From the NCBI GenBank assembly GCA_964528155.1, contig CAZGRL010000081.1, positions 1 through 15,864 on the forward strand: DNA of 15,864 nt, read 5' to 3'. Below, one piece after another: positions 6,829 to 14,118 of this stretch (within the stretch, counting starts at the first letter, position 1; each line of letters starts with the position of its first letter). This DNA is from G001797105 sp964528155. Its GTDB lineage: Bacteria > Chloroflexota > Anaerolineae > Anaerolineales > E44-bin32. The notes beneath the pieces were generated by a model. It did not search any database. It worked only from the letters and a program-made list of their open reading frames with translations, and was not told where the DNA came from. The position numbers and the translations under genes were made by a program.

Positions 6829-8231
6829 GGTCTGAGTCGTTGCTTTGTCAGCAGCTGCCATTCGGATAGGAGACCTTCCCGGACCTTCGGACACAGTATA
6901 GGGGCCGTCGCCTGATCTTGCCGTGCATCTACGTTCTCGCGCAGATCGGCCTTTGGCCGTTGATGTCCTCTTCTGCAGCTCCGCAACTTCTTCTATACCA
7001 TTCGCCTGCGATCGATGCGCGCCGCCTGCCAAGCGCCTTATGTGACCATCTCGAGACGGCAAACATGGCATACCGTCACTTGCCCATCGCCCGCCTCCCG
7101 CAAGTGCCAGGTGGATCAACACAAATGCTCCTGTTGTCCGAGAGGCAAACCCCCGACCTCACCGTGTGAAAACCTGGGCTCGATCACGATGGATTGCGCC
7201 TGCGAGACTGTCCATGCCTCATGGAGGAATCGATCTTCCCCGTCGCCATGCCCCTGTGTCCGGATGGGGCATCCAAGCAGACGGTCCGTACCTGGATCTT
7301 TCACAGACATGCTATGTGATGGGATCTGACGACATCCGGGAGCTCCTCCGGCAGCTGAGCACACCGCGGGCAAAGTGCCGGTCGCGTGGGCGTTCCACTC
7401 AGGGCCGGGCAGGCCAGTGCCCCGCGCCCTGTGGGCTTTCTCCTCTTGCCGCCCCCCCAGCCGAACGGGAAACGGACAAGCCATATAACCGCCGCTCTCC
7501 GCGTCCAACCGAGAGGATTCGGGCCAAGGGTCAGACCCACTGAACCAGAGTGGCCGGGTGTCCGGCTCCCCCCAACCGTTCAGCTTCCGCGCTCGGATCG
7601 GCCAAGCGTCAAGCGGCTTCCCATTACCTGTTCGACTGGATCCGCTCGCCTTCATGTCTTCGGTCCGTCGAACGAACACTCCGTATTGATTGTTGGCGCT
7701 TTTTATTATATGCTATTGTTACTACAAATGGCTATCGCTTTGAAGGGATGCCCACACACCCGCGACGAAGCGCAATCGACCAGTGGCTCCCGCCTACCGT
7801 GGCGCCCTACCCTTGTCTGTCATCTCAAGGAAAGAACATAGGATTTATCTGATTCCCCGGCCCAAGCCCAGCAGCAGATCTTTATCAACAGGGTCACGCG
7901 GAGAGAGCTGCAGCTTGAGAAATGCGCCCACCGTCCGTCCTGCGGTTCTGACAATCACGCGGACTCCAGTGCAGTCAAGTGAGGTTCGCATCCTCTGACG
8001 CGCAACGGATCAACCGGGTTCGTATCTTGAAACATGATCCCTATAGGCAGAAAGCTGAGCCATATCCAAGGGTCCTGACTCGTTCTGCTTCACCAATCGA
8101 ATGATCTCCCATAGCGCAGAGGGCTTACTGCCTGGTGTGCTTCCAACACATCTGTGGCCTGTTGGTTAATTGCAGGGCCGACTTCGAGAGATCCGACGAA
8201 ACTTCCTCATGCCGAATCGGGAGGCGATACT
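6829..8231. other. 1.4-kb gap between the SIS gene and PTS EIIB
   Basis: I see no supportable gene. Frames on both strands are short, rich in Pro, Arg, Ser and Cys, and show no family motif. The longest minus-strand frame is the antisense of the SIS gene running on. Notable items are a short dyad CGGCC-TTT-GGCCG at 6947-6959, a palindrome GGGTC-A-GACCC at 7528-7538, and a sharply AT-rich pocket at about 7684-7735 with a possible promoter. The gap could hold a long 5' leader, a decayed gene or an unrecognised RNA. None is demonstrated. Confidence 0.5.
7686..7714 (+). promoter_or_regulatory. Possible sigma-70-type promoter in an AT-rich pocket
   Basis: TTGATT (7686-7691) and TATGCT (7709-7714) are separated by exactly 17 bases, and each matches the consensus at four of six positions. 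The surrounding 50 bases are clearly more AT-rich than the rest of the gap. It faces the PTS genes but is about 520 bp from the EIIB start, so transcription from it would give a long leader. Confidence 0.3.
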
Positions 8232-8558
8232 ATGGGAAAAGGGAGACTGGGAAAGCTGCTCATCTACTTTACGTGCCCGGCCGGGGCAGGATCCAGCACG
8301 ATGATCAAGTTGCAGGCCCAGGAAGTCATAGAAGCGCATGGCCTCGCCAATAAAGTCGAGCTGGACGCAGTTGCGTCGAGCGTCATAAATGCCAATTCAT
8401 GTGACATTGTTGTTTGCACGCTGAATCTCACGACGAGGTTCTCAGAGGAACTGCCATTCCCAGTTGTGGGCCTGAAGAATGTCATGAGTGTCGCCGAATA
8501 CGAGGAGAAGCTTTTGCCAGTGATTCGTGAATTGCTTGAAAGAGAGGGCAAGCTCTAG
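8232..8558 (+). CDS. PTS EIIB subunit, L-ascorbate family (UlaB-like)
   Basis: EIIB accepts phosphate from EIIA and donates it to the sugar during transport by EIIC. The 108-residue cytosolic protein has the lactate/ascorbate/galactitol-type phosphocysteine loop near its N-terminus. Cys15 in TCPAGAGSSTMIK is the predicted phosphorylation site. The C-terminal half, with VVGLKNVMSVAEYEEKLLPVI (79-99), parallels the corresponding region of E. coli UlaB. The start at 8232 is chosen because GGGAGG (8219-8224) lies seven bases ahead; the frame is open further upstream without family-like sequence. The EIIC gene follows after an unusually long, structured 151-bp spacer. The similarity is to UlaB, but the substrate is not thereby shown to be ascorbate. 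Confidence 0.9.
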   Translation: MGKGRLGKLLIYFTCPAGAGSSTMIKLQAQEVIEAHGLANKVELDAVASSVINANSCDIVVCTLNLTTRFSEELPFPVVGLKNVMSVAEYEEKLLPVIRELLEREGKL

Positions 8559-8709
8559 ACAGAAAGTCAGAACTCATAAGTCTACATTGTTCGATGTCTG
8601 ACCATGCGCATCGGGGAGGAAGGAGGCAGTGGGACCCACTTATCACCCGATGGCTGCAACTGCAGCGATATGGCCTCTGAAACAAACCTAGACTCAAGGA
8701 GCTACGCTG
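8559..8709 (+). other. Structured spacer between EIIB and EIIC
   Basis: This spacer contains three perfect inverted repeats within 60 bases. CATCGGG (8609-8615) pairs with CCCGATG (8646-8652). Inside that pair, AGTGGG (8628-8633) and CCCACT (8635-8640) form a hairpin. GCTGCA (8653-8658) and TGCAGC (8661-8666) follow directly. A purine run resembling a ribosome binding site (8613-8626) sits between the first two left arms. The EIIC ribosome binding site AAGGAG is at 8696-8701. A 13-codon frame starts at ATG 8650 and stops at 8691. The arrangement could tune EIIC translation or mRNA processing between the two cistrons; this is inference. Confidence 0.45.
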
Positions 8710-10017
8710 ATGGACATCATAAACTCGATCGTCAGTTTCATCACCGGAGAGATCTTCAACGATGCCACCAAAGTCTTCGGTTTGGTGGCTTTCCTTGGCT
8801 TGATACTCCAGCGCAAGAGGATCGAGCAAGTTCTCACGGGCACTCTGCGAACCATGTTTGGGTGGATTATCCTGTTCGCCGGCGTTGTCATGCTGTTCAA
8901 CAACGTGAATCCGGCGACAGAGATCTTGCGTCATGGCTTTGCCAGACAGTATGAGACCGAGATCCTGGCTCGCGCGGCCGAGGGACAGTCCGCCGTTTTC
9001 TTCTCGGACTACGGCGCGCAGATCGGGTTGATCATGGTCGGGGCGTTCTTCGTCAATCTCATCTTGGCGCGAATAACCCCCATGAAGATTGTCTGGATGA
9101 CCATGAACCTACTTCTCCAAAACACATGGTTCGTGCTAGCCATTCTCATCACCGTCACGCCATGGAGCCTGACGACAGTCGTGATCGTCGCGATCCTGTT
9201 CCTCGGATTCTGGCACACGTTCATCCCATGGGTCACTCTGCCCTGGTCCAGGAAAGTGATCGGCAACGATGATTTCACCCTGGGGCATGCGATTCACACC
9301 TCCACCATCCTGACTTCCTGGCTCGGTAGCAAGATCGGCAAGGAAAATGACAGCACGGAGGACTTGCACTTGCCGGAGCGCTTGGCGTTCATGAGCGACC
9401 CGGTCATCATGACCACGATCATTTTCCTGTTCATCTACCTCGTGGGGGTAATCTTCGCCGGCCCAGCCTACGTCAGCGAGACTTATGCGAACGGTGCGAA
9501 TCCATGGATATGGATGATCATCGCGGCCGTGACCGGGGCAGCTGGGATGGCAATCCTGCTTTATGGCGTGAAGATGCTGCTGGCTGAACTTGTGGCCGCA
9601 TTCAAGGGCATAGCTACCAGGGTTGTTCCGGGCGCTGTTCCAGCCCTGGATATGCCTGTGTTCTTTGGATATGCGCCGAACGCCCTGATGATCGGCTTCA
9701 TGGTTCACTTGGTTGTCGGCACGATCATCATGTTCATCATGGCAGCGATCTCCCCTCAGAATGTTGTCTTCCCCGCCATCGTGCCTGCCTTCTTCGAAGG
9801 CGGTACGGCTGCCATTTTCGGGAATGCGACTGGCGGGAAGCGTGGCGCGATCCTGGGAGGTGTGATCAGTGCTATCCTGTGCTATGGCGGATTGACCACA
9901 CTCCTTACCGTCGCCCAGCCGATAGCTGACTACGCCAGACAGTTCCCGCTGTCAGACTACTCGATCATCTTCAACATTCTCGGTCATGGTCTGAAGCTGC
10001 TGACCGGCGTGCCGTAA
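8710..10017 (+). CDS. PTS EIIC membrane transporter, L-ascorbate family (UlaA-like)
   Basis: Polytopic inner-membrane permease of 435 residues that moves the substrate while EIIB phosphorylates it. Many hydrophobic segments are visible, for example residues 22-33, 48-62, 98-117, 133-165, 234-256 and 264-283. The block GVKMLLAELVAAFKGI followed by VPGAVPALDMPVFFGYAPNALMIGFM closely parallels the same region of E. coli UlaA, which I recall as GVRMFVAELSEAFNGI followed by [26 protein letters not shown]. The protein is about 30 residues shorter than UlaA, the difference lying at the C-terminus. The start is set by AAGGAG eight bases upstream. EIIB is upstream and the creatininase-family gene is 73 bp downstream, beyond a strong hairpin. 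The transported substrate is unknown. Confidence 0.92.
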   Translation: MDIINSIVSFITGEIFNDATKVFGLVAFLGLILQRKRIEQVLTGTLRTMFGWIILFAGVVMLFNNVNPATEILRHGFARQYETEILARAAEGQSAVFFSDYGAQIGLIMVGAFFVNLILARITPMKIVWMTMNLLLQNTWFVLAILITVTPWSLTTVVIVAILFLGFWHTFIPWVTLPWSRKVIGNDDFTLGHAIHTSTILTSWLGSKIGKENDSTEDLHLPERLAFMSDPVIMTTIIFLFIYLVGVIFAGPAYVSETYANGANPWIWMIIAAVTGAAGMAILLYGVKMLLAELVAAFKGIATRVVPGAVPALDMPVFFGYAPNALMIGFMVHLVVGTIIMFIMAAISPQNVVFPAIVPAFFEGGTAAIFGNATGGKRGAILGGVISAILCYGGLTTLLTVAQPIADYARQFPLSDYSIIFNILGHGLKLLTGVP

Positions 10018-10040
10018 GAGCGTTCAGCCTGAGCAATCGC

Positions 10041-10069
10041 GCGAGTGGGGAGCTAGGCTCCCCACTCGC
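10041..10069 (+). terminator. Strong 13-bp hairpin after EIIC (terminator-like or processing element)
   Basis: Thirteen bases at 10041-10053 (GCGAGTGGGGAGC) are the perfect reverse complement of 10057-10069, with a three-base loop. It begins 23 bases after the EIIC stop and ends 21 bases before the creatininase-family ATG. No T-run follows, so classical intrinsic termination is not well supported. A Rho-independent-like attenuator or an RNA-stability hairpin that sets unequal expression of EIIC and the hydrolase fits better. Confidence 0.5.
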
Positions 10070-10090
10070 TTGGAATGGAGATGTCCAGAG

Positions 10091-10858
10091 ATGGCTGCTG
10101 ACAGGATCTACCGTCACATGGAGATGAAATGGCCTGAGTTTCAGGAGTTTGTGAAGCGCGTAGACTTCGCCGTGCTTCCTGTCGCGGCGATCGAGCAACA
10201 TGGGCCACACCTACCCTTCTGCTGCGACATCATTGTCGCCGATCATCTCGGTGAGCGAGTGGCCCAAGAGACTGGCGCACTCTTGATGGCCACCATGAGG
10301 TACACACCATCGTTTTCTCTGCGCTTTTACCCAGGGACTGTTCGAGTGACCGATGCTACTTTCTCCAACACCATCGTGGAGATCGCCGAGTCGATGTACG
10401 TCCATGGGATAAAGACCATCTACGTACTCCTGGGCCACATCGGCGCAATGGCTGCATGCCAGGACGCTGAGCGCAAGCTGCTGGTTTCGTCCTCCCCGGC
10501 TCGCATCGTGAACCTTGCCCTCCCCGGCCTCTACGAGGCTATGGACAAGTACTGCACCTCCAAGCGATGGCATCCTCGGTACGTTCATGCGGAGGAGTTC
10601 GAAACCTCTTGTGTACTGGCGCTCCGGCCGGAATTGGTCGACATGAGCAAGGCGGTGAGTGAGTATCCCGAGATCGATCCAATGTTCGGACCGATCTCAA
10701 TCCCGTGGAGCGATTTCTGCAAGAGCGGAGTAATTGGCGACGCCACTGCTGCCAGCGCCGACAAGGGAGTGGCGATGCTGGATCACATGGCGGGCAAGAC
10801 CGTCGAGCTCATCCTCAAACACCAGGAGGGCCTGAAGCTCGGGAAGCCATTCCCGTAG
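10091..10858 (+). CDS. Creatininase-family metal-dependent amidohydrolase or lactonase-like protein
   Basis: A 255-residue cytosolic protein of the creatininase superfamily, whose members hydrolyse cyclic amides or related ring bonds with a two-metal centre (creatininase, MftE, ArfB, the inositol-pathway IolN). The metal-binding core is visible: Glu35 and His37 in EQHGPHLP, Asp46, His116, and Glu169 in HAEEFETS. Two signatures deviate: the family's NGHGGN-like motif reads LGHIGA (114-119), and HAGE reads HAEE. An in-frame TTG at 10070 directly abuts the preceding hairpin, so the ATG at 10091, with GGAG ten bases upstream, is preferred. It lies 73 bp after EIIC in the same direction. Creatinine as substrate is unlikely in this context. 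By analogy with IolN it may open a ring in the sugar pathway, but that is inference. Confidence 0.82.
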   Translation: MAADRIYRHMEMKWPEFQEFVKRVDFAVLPVAAIEQHGPHLPFCCDIIVADHLGERVAQETGALLMATMRYTPSFSLRFYPGTVRVTDATFSNTIVEIAESMYVHGIKTIYVLLGHIGAMAACQDAERKLLVSSSPARIVNLALPGLYEAMDKYCTSKRWHPRYVHAEEFETSCVLALRPELVDMSKAVSEYPEIDPMFGPISIPWSDFCKSGVIGDATAASADKGVAMLDHMAGKTVELILKHQEGLKLGKPFP

Positions 10859-11349
10859 AGGTCACACCGTGGAGACGCCCCGCGCGGGCTGAGGACTCAT
10901 CCTCGGGCTTGAGACAAACGCCAAGGCCGGTGAGGCGAGGTCCTGCCAAGGGAGGGCACGCGAAGACGGAATCCCATCAGGTCGATTGAGGCCGGCTTTC
11001 TGAACGTGGAGGCCTGTGGCGTGCAATGGCGGAGGTCGTTCTCCGGAAGATGCACCGATACCTCCGGTGAGGTGCATGCCAAGCCACATCCCCGCCATCG
11101 TTGCAGAGCATCATCCCCTGCCCTCACCCCGTCCTGAGGGCTCTCGCCCGCTCCGGCGATGCCGTTTCTCCGCCGAGCGTCTTTCGTTCGCACCGGCACA
11201 GACACAACTCTTCAGCCGCGGCGTGAAGGGGCTCTCGTCAAATGGCGGCCTGCGCGGTGTCCGCTCATGGCCGGGGACGGGCAAGACAGGTTCGGTCTCT
11301 CGTGGGATCCGGCTGACACGCATGATCATCCGATAGGCACGGAAGAGCG
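10859..11349. other. Gap between the creatininase-family gene and the NACHT gene
   Basis: No gene is supportable here. The region is rich in short perfect inverted repeats: CTGAGGA/TCCTCGG (10889-10906, one wobble), CGGAG/CTCCG (11030-11045), ATGCACC/GGTGCAT (11050-11077) and CCCTCA/TGAGGG (11121-11140). None has a T-run. A promoter for the NACHT gene is expected between about 11150 and 11340, but no clear -35/-10 pair is visible. Confidence 0.5.
11030..11140. repeat. Cluster of three hairpins upstream of the NACHT gene
   Basis: Three perfect dyads occur in 111 bases: CGGAG/CTCCG with a six-base loop (11030-11045), ATGCACC/GGTGCAT with a 14-base loop (11050-11077), and CCCTCA/TGAGGG with an eight-base loop (11121-11140). 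They are not copies of one another, so this is not a repeat array. They may be leader structures or a decayed mobile palindromic element. Confidence 0.35.
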
Positions 11350-14046
11350 ATGGACGATCGAGCCCTGCGGAGAAATTACCTCGCCAGAATTGTGTCGGAG
11401 CCACACGCTCCGCCACTCTTCTCGGATCTGATCGAGGATCCGGACGATCGGATTGTCAACCGCGACTGGCGAGACGTCTTCATTCCCATGCTGACTTCAA
11501 CCCCCGACAAATCAGGCATCCGGCGTGATGACCTGCGGCCCGTCCGCGAGAATCCGCCTGTCTCGGTCCACTCCGCCATTCTGAATGAACCGCATCTTGT
11601 CTTGTGCGGCAGCCATGGCTCGGGCAAGAGTACGGTCCTCCACGCCTACACATACGCCATCGCAAGCGAATGCCTTGGAATGTCCGATTCCAGCCCTGCT
11701 CACACCCACCCGGGGGAGAGAGCTCCTGCGACGGGGGATAGGTACGACTCACTCAGGCAACAAGCTCTACTTCCGATTTACTTGAACATGTCGCAGTGCG
11801 GTTATGGGCCGACCTCAGAGAGGTCACCGGCAAGGCTAGATATTCTGCATTTCTGCGAAGAATACATGAGGCAGGTTGGATTGCGGGCGTTCTTTCCCGA
11901 CTTCTGTAACGAGCTGGAGGAAACGGGGGTACATTTCTTCATTGATGATCTTGATGCTCTCGCCAGTGACGATGAGGGCGCGGATTCTCGATTGATGGCG
12001 GCGATTCTCCAATTCGTGCATTCGCATCCAAAGGCTCGAATCGTGGCAGCCTTCCATCGTCACAAAGCCGCGATCGATCGCCTCCAAGTCTCCGGTCTCC
12101 CCGTCTACGAGATCACCCCTCTCTCTGAATCGCAGATCCACTTGATGATCCAACGTTGGTTTGGCTACTTTGGCCAAGATCGCGATAGAGAGACGTCGAA
12201 GGGCAGCGCCGAAATCGAAGCTTGGCTGGAACAGGACATCGCCCATTATGTCCTGGTCCGAAACCCTCTGATGCTGACGCTTCTGCTGTATCCCCATACC
12301 CTGAACGATCGATTTGAGCCCGAGACGCATGAGGACCTGCTGGCCAGATCCGTTCAGACGCTCACCGATCGATGGTTCGAGGCCGGATTGAGCAGGGCGC
12401 TCGATGTGCTATTGGCAGATAGACAAGGAGCGGATCGGCCGAAGGTGGACCGGTCCCAGTTCCTCTTGAGCCTCAAGGAGCAGCTGTATATCCGGGCGCG
12501 GAACGCATCCTCGAATCTCATGCTCTCAGAGTTTTCTCCTGACGAGATACTTGGCGCGTGTCTGCCCAGTCATCGCCAAGCCTACCCGACGCTTTCGTTC
12601 CATGTCCGCGAACAGAGGATTGATGGCGGCATTTTCACGCGTTGGCAGGCGCCGGTGTACGCGCTGCCCCACATTCTGATTCAAGATTTTCTGGTCTCGG
12701 ACCACCTTAGCGAGGCCGGCTTTCCCGAGCAGGTGATCGGTCTCTTCCTTTCCAATCCGCAACGCTGGCAGGAGATCCTGTTAGCCTGTGCACAGATAGC
12801 CCAGAAGAAGAACCCGACATTGGCTGGGCAGTTGGTCGACCGTTTGTGTGCTCGCGACTCGAGAGTTGCAGCCGATCCGTGGGTATGGTATTCAGCCGCG
12901 AGGATCTTGACGAATGTGAGAATGGAGAGAGAGCAAGTCGGGAAGGAGATCGTCGCTCAGGTCCAGAATAGCCTCATGCGGATCATCGAGCATGGTAGTC
13001 TTCCGATCGAGGCGCGAGTCAGCGCGGGAAACATGCTGGCCGACCTGGGAGACTTGCGATTTCGCTCCGATGCGTGGCATCTCCCGAAGGATTCCCTTCT
13101 CGGTTTCATCGAAGTCCCCGAGGGCGCCTTCGTCATGGGCTCGAAGGAGGATGAGATCACCTCCCTAATCGATGAATACGGGATAGGTCCGGATTGGGAA
13201 GGCCAAACCCTCGGCGCCATGTTGTCGAAGGAACCCAATATCGACGAGCTGATACACGAGATGGGGCTTGGCGACGGCTGGGAGGAGTTGGACTCCGCAA
13301 GATTGATGCTTCAGTGGTACAAGCGAGAAGTGCCTCAACACGTCGTTGATCTGCCCAGGTTCTTCATCGCCCGATATCCGGTCACCAACGCGCAATTCAA
13401 GGCTTTTATTGAAGACACCGGATATCAGCCGGAGATCAGTGAAGGCTACCAGGGGGTCTCAAATCACCCGGTGGCGCATGTCACGTGGCAGGATTCGATG
13501 CGGTACTGTCGGTGGCTCACGCGTACCCTGCAGTTGTGGAGCGGGACACCCCATCTCCTGGCAACGCTTCTCAAACAAGGTTGGCGGGTGACGCTTCCCA
13601 GCGAAGCTGAGTGGGAGAAGGCTGCTCGTGGTCCGGCAGGTGGCGCGGGCGAGGCGCGACTCTACCCGTGGGGCGGTGCATTTGATCCTGATTGTGCTAA
13701 CTTGAAGGAGACAGGCCTGGGTGGAACGACGACAGTAGGTTGCTTTCCGAAGGGAGCGAGTCCCTACGACGTCCTGGATCTGGCGGGAAATGTCTGGGAG
13801 TGGACGCGCAGTCTATGGGGTGAGGATGAATACATCGTTCGATATCCGTACCCCTATCGACCCCTTGACGGCCGGGAAGCGAAAGTGGAGGGCCCCTTAA
13901 ACCAGCTGCGGGTGCTTCGCGGGGCCTCGTATGTGAACTATCGCCGGTACGCCCGTTGCGCTACTCGAAGATCACCACTGCCAGTGTTAAGGTCGAGCGT
14001 TCGAGGATTTCGTATTGCACTTTCACCATTTGGCTTGGAGATCTGA
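11350..14046 (+). CDS. NACHT-type STAND ATPase with C-terminal FGE-sulfatase (SUMF1-like) domain
   Basis: An 898-residue multidomain protein, probably a cytosolic signal-sensing ATPase switch. Residues 1-80 resemble the N-terminal leader of bacterial NACHT proteins. The NTPase (about 82-270) has Walker A GSHGSGKST (87-95) with Lys93 and Thr95, and Walker B VHFFIDDLD (194-202). ARIVAAFHRH (229-238) is in the sensor position. A helical region follows; about 500-580 is HEAT-like with the phrase EARVSAGNMLADLGD. The C-terminal FGE fold (about 584-893) shows FIEVPEGAFVMGS, RYPVTNAQFKAFI, LPSEAEWEKAARG, YPWGG, LDLAGNVWEWTRS, LRVLRGASY and VRGFRIAL. The two catalytic cysteines of true FGE are missing, so it is probably a binding domain rather than a sulfatase activator. 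Residues 601-660 are an extra insert with an internal duplication. GGAAGAG precedes the ATG. No effector partner or reverse transcriptase is adjacent. Confidence 0.9.
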   Translation: MDDRALRRNYLARIVSEPHAPPLFSDLIEDPDDRIVNRDWRDVFIPMLTSTPDKSGIRRDDLRPVRENPPVSVHSAILNEPHLVLCGSHGSGKSTVLHAYTYAIASECLGMSDSSPAHTHPGERAPATGDRYDSLRQQALLPIYLNMSQCGYGPTSERSPARLDILHFCEEYMRQVGLRAFFPDFCNELEETGVHFFIDDLDALASDDEGADSRLMAAILQFVHSHPKARIVAAFHRHKAAIDRLQVSGLPVYEITPLSESQIHLMIQRWFGYFGQDRDRETSKGSAEIEAWLEQDIAHYVLVRNPLMLTLLLYPHTLNDRFEPETHEDLLARSVQTLTDRWFEAGLSRALDVLLADRQGADRPKVDRSQFLLSLKEQLYIRARNASSNLMLSEFSPDEILGACLPSHRQAYPTLSFHVREQRIDGGIFTRWQAPVYALPHILIQDFLVSDHLSEAGFPEQVIGLFLSNPQRWQEILLACAQIAQKKNPTLAGQLVDRLCARDSRVAADPWVWYSAARILTNVRMEREQVGKEIVAQVQNSLMRIIEHGSLPIEARVSAGNMLADLGDLRFRSDAWHLPKDSLLGFIEVPEGAFVMGSKEDEITSLIDEYGIGPDWEGQTLGAMLSKEPNIDELIHEMGLGDGWEELDSARLMLQWYKREVPQHVVDLPRFFIARYPVTNAQFKAFIEDTGYQPEISEGYQGVSNHPVAHVTWQDSMRYCRWLTRTLQLWSGTPHLLATLLKQGWRVTLPSEAEWEKAARGPAGGAGEARLYPWGGAFDPDCANLKETGLGGTTTVGCFPKGASPYDVLDLAGNVWEWTRSLWGEDEYIVRYPYPYRPLDGREAKVEGPLNQLRVLRGASYVNYRRYARCATRRSPLPVLRSSVRGFRIALSPFGLEI
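13156..13284 (+). repeat. Degenerate duplicated segment inside the FGE-like domain
   Basis: Residues 603-617 (ITSLIDEYGIGPDWE) and 631-645 (IDELIHEMGLGDGWE) align without gaps at 8 of 15 positions, offset by 28 residues. The coding copies are 13156-13200 and 13240-13284. The pair lies between the MGS strand and the EVPQHVVDLPRF strand of the FGE fold. Confidence 0.6.
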
Positions 14047-14118
14047 AGCTCGATCACCTTATCAGGCACAACCCAAGCCGCCCCCGCAGACCGACATCCT
14101 ATGGGGCGACCGCGGCCA

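Noticed and set aside
6003..6878. 13-base direct repeat ATAGGAGACCTTC at 6003-6015 and 6866-6878 flanking the SIS gene
   Set aside because: By simple counting a few 13-base matches are expected by chance in 16 kb, similarity does not extend beyond the 13 bases, and no mobile-element gene is present.
6046..7122. Long minus-strand open frame (358 codons)
   Set aside because: It is largely the antisense of the SIS gene and runs on into the gap. Composition is low in hydrophobic core residues, there is no family motif and no ribosome binding site.
7528..7538. GGGTC-A-GACCC palindrome, reminiscent of REP-like repeats
   Set aside because: I found only a single copy in the window and no REP-associated transposase, so it cannot be called a repeat element.
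286..7550. Similar 15-mers CCCACTGAGCCAGAG (286-300) and CCCACTGAACCAGAG (7536-7550) in two gaps
   Set aside because: One mismatch in 15 bases is expected several times by chance at this window size, and neighbouring bases do not align.
7116..7679. Minus-strand frame of 187 codons upstream of the PTS genes
   Set aside because: It is rich in Gly, Pro, Arg and Ser, shows no motif, and conflicts with equally long plus-strand frames.
8604..8954. Plus-strand frame of 116 codons spanning the EIIB-EIIC spacer
   Set aside because: Most of it overlaps the start of EIIC in another frame, and its sequence has no family features.
13905..14046. Variable region of a diversity-generating retroelement
   Set aside because: The fold fits, but no reverse transcriptase, accessory gene or second copy of the 3' end is present in the window.
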